DNA of 64,000 nt, taken from contig CAZJOM010000005.1 of assembly GCA_964547645.1 (NCBI GenBank), forward strand, positions 35,147 to 99,146, written 5' to 3'. The DNA is from SZUA-430 sp964547645 (GTDB lineage Bacteria; Pseudomonadota; Alphaproteobacteria; Micropepsales; Micropepsaceae). Both the position numbers and the translations under genes were made by a program. How positions within the stretch are numbered: the stretch's first letter is position 1; each line of letters starts with the position of its first letter. The notes beneath the pieces are model-generated. The model did no database searches. It worked only from the letters and a program-made list of their open reading frames with translations, and was not told the DNA's origin. Positions 60,332 to 64,000 of this stretch are shown in pieces.

Positions 60332-61198
60332 TCAAAGAAACGCGCGCAGTTCCGCGATGAACTTTTCGAATTGGTCGTGGTGCAGCCAATGGGCGGCGTT
60401 TTGGAAGGTCATGACACGCGCGTGCTTGAAGTGTTTGGCGCGGCCGTCTTTTTCCGGGTTCGAGGCCCAGCTTTCGGCGCCGTACATGAGCAGCGTCGGG
60501 CATTCGATTCCTGCCCACAGCGCTTCGACGTCGCTTTCGGCGACGTCGAGCGGGCCGAAGACGCGCATGTAGGGATCGAACTTCCAGCTGTAGGTGCCGT
60601 CTTCGTTTTGGCTGACGCCGTGGATGGTTAGGTGGCGTGCTTGTTCATCGGAGAGATGCTTGTTAGCTTCCTTCATGCGCATGAAGGCGTCGTCGATCGA
60701 GGGATAGCGGTGCGGGCTGCGGCCGGCGACGCCGCGTTTGGCCTCGATCCAATCGCGCAAGCGCTTGGCCATGGGGATGGCGTTGCGTTCGGCGCGCATC
60801 TTCGGGCTGGGACCGAGGCCTTCGATCGCGACCAGCTTCTTCACGTTTTGCGGATAGACGCCGGCATAGCGCAGCGCGATGTTGCCGCCGAAGGAGTGGG
60901 CGACGATCGTGACCGGCGCGAGCTTCAGCTGGTGGATCAGCTGTGCCAGGTCGTAGAGGTTCGCCGTGCCGCTGTAGTCGCCGTCGGGCGACCAGTCGCT
61001 GTCGCCGTGCCCGCGCAGATCGGGCGCGATGATGTGCCAATCCTTGCGCAGCGCCTCCGCGGTCCAGTCCCAACTGCGCGAATGATCGCGCCCGCCGTGC
61101 AGAAGAATGAGCGGCGGCGCGTCCGGATTGCCCCAGTCGACATAGCGAAGACGGAGGCGCTGAGAGATGTAACTGTGTGAGGCGGGTCCAGTGATCAT
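60332..61198 (-). CDS. Alpha/beta hydrolase
   Basis: A 288-residue serine hydrolase. It has LILLHGGRDHSRSWDWTAEA, DLRGHGDSDWSPDGDY, the nucleophile elbow VAHSFGGNIALRYA, and a terminal His in FQNAAHWLHHDQFEKF. The closest groups in my memory are epoxide hydrolase and haloalkane-dehalogenase-like proteins, but the residues do not settle this. The start at 61198 is an ATG; a longer frame to 61240 is less likely. It is cotranscribed with the DUF1330 gene and lies near the monooxygenase, so lactone or ester products could be its substrates (inference). Confidence 0.88.
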   Translation of the reverse strand: MITGPASHSYISQRLRLRYVDWGNPDAPPLILLHGGRDHSRSWDWTAEALRKDWHIIAPDLRGHGDSDWSPDGDYSGTANLYDLAQLIHQLKLAPVTIVAHSFGGNIALRYAGVYPQNVKKLVAIEGLGPSPKMRAERNAIPMAKRLRDWIEAKRGVAGRSPHRYPSIDDAFMRMKEANKHLSDEQARHLTIHGVSQNEDGTYSWKFDPYMRVFGPLDVAESDVEALWAGIECPTLLMYGAESWASNPEKDGRAKHFKHARVMTFQNAAHWLHHDQFEKFIAELRAFL

Positions 61199-61265
61199 GC
61201 GCGTTACATGCCGCGTTTGGGCGGCGCGCGCAACGGTCAACGATTTTCGGCGGAAGACTTAGTTC

Positions 61266-61460
61266 TTAGTCGATCCGTCGGCCGTTGGCGTCGACGTGGA
61301 TCGGGTAGCCGGCGACGAATGTGTTCTGTACGTCGAGGATTTCGTCGACGGGACGCTGGCGTTCTTGCGCGCTGATCGCGGACCAGGCGAAAGCGGTGCC
61401 GACGACGGCGCGCGTGATGGTGCCGATTGCGGTCGTGATGTGCTCGGAGCTAATGGCCAT
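61266..61460 (-). CDS. Small hypothetical protein
   Basis: A 64-residue protein beginning AISSEHITTAIGTITRAVVG, then FAWSAISAQERQRPVDEILD, ending GYPIHVDANGRRID. I do not recognise it. GGGAGAG lies 6 bp before the ATG. It stands next to a true gap, and the frame crossing the N run into the acetyltransferase gene upstream is an artefact. Confidence 0.6.
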   Translation of the reverse strand: MAISSEHITTAIGTITRAVVGTAFAWSAISAQERQRPVDEILDVQNTFVAGYPIHVDANGRRID

Positions 61461-61473
61461 GAGCGTCTCTCCC

Positions 61474-61573
61474 NNNNNNNNNNNNNNNNNNNNNNNNNNN
61501 NNNNNNNNNNNNNNNNNNNNNNNNNNNNNNNNNNNNNNNNNNNNNNNNNNNNNNNNNNNNNNNNNNNNNNNNN
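61474..61573. other. Assembly gap (100 N)
   Basis: The flanks differ, so sequence is missing. The 3' end of the upstream GNAT gene lies here. Confidence 0.9.
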
Positions 61574-62264
61574 AGCCCGGGCCACGATCGCTCACGAGCA
61601 TCGAGCGATCGCGCATGGTCAGGCTGAACTTCATCCAAAGGTCGAAACGCGTGTCGGCATCTGGGTGCGAGGTCCAGAACGCAGGGTTTGCTTCGTGCAG
61701 ACGGACGCGCGCCTCGCGGTTGAAGGCAACCAACGCCGGGATGTCGGCTTCGGCGGCGGGGCGAACCGCTTCGGTTGGTGTCGTCTCGGTGAGGCGCTTC
61801 GCCATGTAGTGCACGGTCGGGCGATAGGCGCGCTGCTCCAACGCGGAAGCCATCGCGCCGCCTGCGGGCGCGGCGCCGATGAGTTTGGTGACCTTACGTT
61901 CGTGAAAGTGAGCTTCGGCGGCGGCGAGGACTTGTTCGGCGGTGAGTGCAGGCGTGCTCCAGTGGCCCAGCATGACGCCGACAATACCGCCTTCGTAGAT
62001 CGGCGGCGGCGGGATGACGGCGACGTGTATCGCCGCGGCGCCGTCGTCGAGGACGAGCCAGCCAAACTGTCCCTGTGGTGCATCGAGATCGCGGCGGATG
62101 TGTTCGGCGATGGTGTTTTGTGAAGCGGGCGGCAAGATGCTGGCTGCGCGCGAGGTGTCGATCAATGCGGCGAGGCGATCGACGTCGCCGGGTCGTGCGG
62201 GTCGGCTTTGCATGGTGCGGTTGGCGCTTGCAGTGCTGTTTGTGGCGAGACCGTGCGCGCTCAT
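61574..62264 (-). CDS. GNAT family acetyltransferase, 3' end lost in gap
   Basis: 230 residues are seen. The N-terminal GNAT domain begins MQSRPARPGDVDRLAALIDT, with a core around WLVLDDGAAAIHVAVIPPPP and GIVGVMLGHWSTPALTAEQV. A second GNAT-like start, VRPAAEADIPALVAFNREAR, suggests a tandem protein whose second half is cut by the N run. No ribosome site decides between ATG at 62264 and ATG at 62213; the latter begins exactly at the domain. Substrate unknown. Confidence 0.75.
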
Positions 62265-62426
62265 TTGAGCGTTATCAACAAAGGATTTTTGTCACAAAGC
62301 GTGAAATGCCAGGCTTCCTGCGGCGCGGCCGCACGGGCGGGTTGCGGGGTACACCGTCTCGTTGCGGGGGATTTCCGGCGGCCGGCGCTATGTTGGCCGC
62401 GGTATGATTCGTCGGGGGAGTTCGTC

Positions 62427-62654
62427 ATGAGCCTGCGTCGGCGCGTCGAGGACGCGTTTCTGGCCGAGTTCGTTGACAACGAACGGCTGCTCGCCGCCGC
62501 GCGCCAAGGCAGCCCCGATCCCGAGATGATCGAGCGCTACGAGGCGCGGCAGCTCGTGCTGAAGCCGATCGTGACGGAGATCGTGGAAGAGCGGAGCAAC
62601 CCGAATGTTGGCGGCGTTGCTGAGGATGCGCGTCGCGCATCGACCGGCGGCTAG
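62427..62654 (+). CDS. Small hypothetical protein
   Basis: A 75-residue helical, charged protein beginning SLRRRVEDAFLAEFVDNERL, then LAAARQGSPDPEMIERYEAR and LVLKPIVTEIVEERSNPN. It is not recognised. GGGGGAG lies 6 bp before the ATG, which supports real translation. It is divergent from the GNAT gene and convergent with the DUF6886 gene. Confidence 0.6.
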   Translation: MSLRRRVEDAFLAEFVDNERLLAAARQGSPDPEMIERYEARQLVLKPIVTEIVEERSNPNVGGVAEDARRASTGG

Positions 62655-62680
62655 CCCTTAGAGCGCCCGAATAATACCAA

Positions 62681-63238
62681 TCAATGTTTTGAATGCGGCC
62701 AGCCTGGCGTGCCCCAACCCTTCGCGTTGCGTAGGCGGATGCCGCTGGCGTGGACGGTGGATGTCCACGCGTCGTGGAGTGGGAGTAGGCTTTCGACGAT
62801 GCGAAGCTCGATGCGTTCGCCGTTGAGATGCTGGGGCAAGTCCGTCAGTTCATCTCGGTGATGCGGCACGTGCGGCGCGTGGGACACCCACATGCCGATC
62901 TCGCCGACGTCGATGAAGGCGCTGTTGTGCAGTGCGTAGCGATGGATTGTTGCAGTGTTTAGTCGTTCGGCCCAACTCGCTTCCACGTACGCGATGGCGC
63001 GCGCATCAGTGTCGAGCCAGCGCTTGCGATCGGCCTCGGTCGTCGCGGCGGTCGGCCAGAGCAGAATGCGCGGGCATTCGCGCGGAAAGAGATAAAGGAA
63101 GCTGTGCGCCCTATCGATCGCCCAGACGAGCGGTCCGTTGAGCCACTCCTGACCCGCGCGCCGCTCAACCGGCGTGCGGACCGGGCGCGGTTCGAACAGA
63201 GCGATCGTCGGGTCTTCGCTGAAGTGGTAGAGGTACAT
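62681..63238 (-). CDS. DUF6886 family protein
   Basis: A 185-residue soluble protein starting YLYHFSEDPTIALFEPRPVR, with LVWAIDRAHSFLYLFPRECP and ERLNTATIHRYALHNSAFID, the pattern of DUF6886. No catalytic motif is known to me. The ATG is 1 bp after the stop of the GNAT gene at 63239-63814, so they are cotranscribed. Confidence 0.85.
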   Translation of the reverse strand: MYLYHFSEDPTIALFEPRPVRTPVERRAGQEWLNGPLVWAIDRAHSFLYLFPRECPRILLWPTAATTEADRKRWLDTDARAIAYVEASWAERLNTATIHRYALHNSAFIDVGEIGMWVSHAPHVPHHRDELTDLPQHLNGERIELRIVESLLPLHDAWTSTVHASGIRLRNAKGWGTPGWPHSKH

Positions 63239-63814
63239 TCAGGCCCCTGGACTTGATTCAGGGGCAATGTCTGTCGCTTGAGCGCTTCGTACATAGATCG
63301 CGCAATCTCGCGCCTCGGGGCCAATGTTCGGCAGGACGTTGGATCGTGGGCGCAGTTCGGACCAAACGAAGCCGCATTTCTCGAGGACGCGGATCGACGC
63401 CAGGTTTTCTGAGTCGACCCGCGCGAACACAGTTGGGGCCATCGCATGGGCCAGCGGGCAAGCCGCTCCCAGCGCTTCGGTTGCCAAGCCGCGACCATGG
63501 AGCCGATATGCGAGTGCATATCCGATGCTGACGCCTTCTTGCGTCGCCCTTAGTGCGATGCGTCCGACGGCGCGGTCGTCCGCGTTCTTTTCGGTGATCG
63601 TGTAGGTCCAGCGCATGTTTGCATCCCATTCGGCGAGACGCGCCGCAATGAAGTGCTCTGCATCGGCTGGCGATGTTTGCGTCGGGGCAACGAGAAAGCG
63701 CGTTACGCGCGAGTCGCCACCGTACTCTTCGAACATTGACGGCGCATCGGCGGAGCAAAGTTTGCGAAGGATGAGGCGTTCTGTTTCGACGCGTTGCGGC
63801 GGAATGCGCTGCAT
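63239..63814 (-). CDS. GNAT family acetyltransferase (RimJ/RimL type)
   Basis: A 191-residue acetyltransferase of the Acetyltransf_3 group. It starts VETERLILRKLCSADAPSMF, has AVGRIALRATQEGVSIGYAL, the acetyl-CoA loop LHGRGLATEALGAACPLAHA, and RVDSENLASIRVLEKCGFVW. The group acetylates ribosomal proteins, antibiotics or other amines; the substrate is not known. It is the first gene of a two-gene unit with the DUF6886 gene. Confidence 0.9.
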   Translation of the reverse strand: MQRIPPQRVETERLILRKLCSADAPSMFEEYGGDSRVTRFLVAPTQTSPADAEHFIAARLAEWDANMRWTYTITEKNADDRAVGRIALRATQEGVSIGYALAYRLHGRGLATEALGAACPLAHAMAPTVFARVDSENLASIRVLEKCGFVWSELRPRSNVLPNIGPEARDCAIYVRSAQATDIAPESSPGA

Positions 63815-63864
63815 GGGCGGCCTCGCTTGGTACCTTCTCGAAGCGTCAGTTTAGTGCGGCTTCT

Positions 63865-64000
63865 CTAGTGCAGCTTTTTCACGATCACGCTGCCGGCGGA
63901 ATAGCCCGCGCCGAAGGAGCAGATTACGCCTAGGTCGTCTTTGTGCAGGTCGTCGCTGTATTTGTGGAAGGCGATGATGGAGCCGGCGGAGCTGGTGTTG
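63865..64000 (-). CDS. Beta-ketoacyl-ACP synthase III-type protein, 5' part outside window
   Basis: The last 45 codons of a thiolase-fold synthase, read by hand: NTSSAGSIIAFHKYSDDLHK, DDLGVICSFGAGYSAGSVIV, KKLH, stop. NTSSAG carries the conserved Asn of the FabH Cys-His-Asn triad, and GVICSFGAGYSAGS is the typical C-terminal glycine-rich segment. Chain start and specificity cannot be judged from this part. Confidence 0.85.
   Translation of the reverse strand, partial: NTSSAGSIIAFHKYSDDLHKDDLGVICSFGAGYSAGSVIVKKLH

Noticed and set aside
59760..60518. A frame joining the DUF1330 gene to the antisense of the monooxygenase through N
   Set aside because: Artefact of reading through 100 N; the DUF1330 start at 60320 is clear.
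61266..62264. One long frame joining the 64-residue protein and the GNAT protein through N
   Set aside because: The N run has arbitrary length, the small protein has its own ribosome site, and the two parts have no common domain.

Overview
The window is a high-GC stretch of an alphaproteobacterial chromosome. The evidence for that class is a permuted two-piece tmRNA gene, FliX, a single-cysteine DksA, the ClpXP adaptor SspB beside small RHH and DUF4169 proteins, a Nudix-derived NadQ regulator, and flagellar genes laid out much as in Caulobacter and its relatives. I cannot name the genus. Genes are dense, often overlap by 4 bp, and alternate between strands in short operons. No rRNA, tRNA, prophage, insertion sequence or CRISPR array was seen. 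Five runs of exactly 100 N interrupt the sequence, and at least two of them are assembly artefacts inside intact genes.

Layout. 1-4.7 kb: a partial M24 aminopeptidase P, then three DJ-1/PfpI superfamily genes, one of them a GlxA-type regulator. 4.7-8.9 kb: prmA, a UvrD-type helicase and an exported metallo-hydrolase. 8.9-14.7 kb: a minus-strand run reading sspB, fumC, a VOC protein, a D-aminoacylase-like amidohydrolase, an RHH protein, DUF4169 and a CoA-transferase. 14.8-17.2 kb: a three-gene unit (membrane protein, Tat-exported Acg-type nitroreductase, MarR regulator) behind a striking tandem palindrome. 17.2-22.1 kb: an OYE/hydrolase/MAPEG operon, mscL, a YdcH-like protein, an MFS exporter and ssrA. 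22.2-24.9 kb: thyA, an acetyltransferase, folA and an SMP-30 protein. 25-30.2 kb: a small exported protein, Mrp/ApbC (5' end lost in a gap), and hflK, hflC and an HtrA protease.

Flagellar region, 30.2-46.6 kb: a large beta-propeller protein with a hook-type motif (FlaEY-like), the flgI/rod-binding/FlgN-like operon, fliX, dksA, the flgF-flgG-flgA-flgH operon, and fliL-fliM-DUF6468-MotE followed by a 1,156-residue TPR protein. Two clear sigma-54 promoters drive flgI and flgF, and a TTAA-N7-TTAAC CtrA-type box precedes the TPR gene. With fliX present, this points to a CtrA / sigma-54 / FlbD hierarchy.

NAD region, 46.6-56.6 kb: nadA, nadB and nadC, with two copies of a 19-bp operator upstream of nadA. 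The probable repressor gene nadQ lies 3.7 kb away in an operon with a tyrosine-type phosphatase and an HD hydrolase. A 313-bp nested inverted-repeat element sits between nadA and nadB and shares terminal sequence with a 156-bp element near 36.1 kb. Between the NAD operon and nadQ are an endonuclease/phosphatase-fold protein and a hybrid histidine kinase with a degenerate first receiver. 56.7-64 kb holds accessory metabolism (universal stress protein, Baeyer-Villiger-type monooxygenase, alpha/beta hydrolase, acetyltransferases), several orphan small proteins, and the 3' end of a FabH-type synthase.
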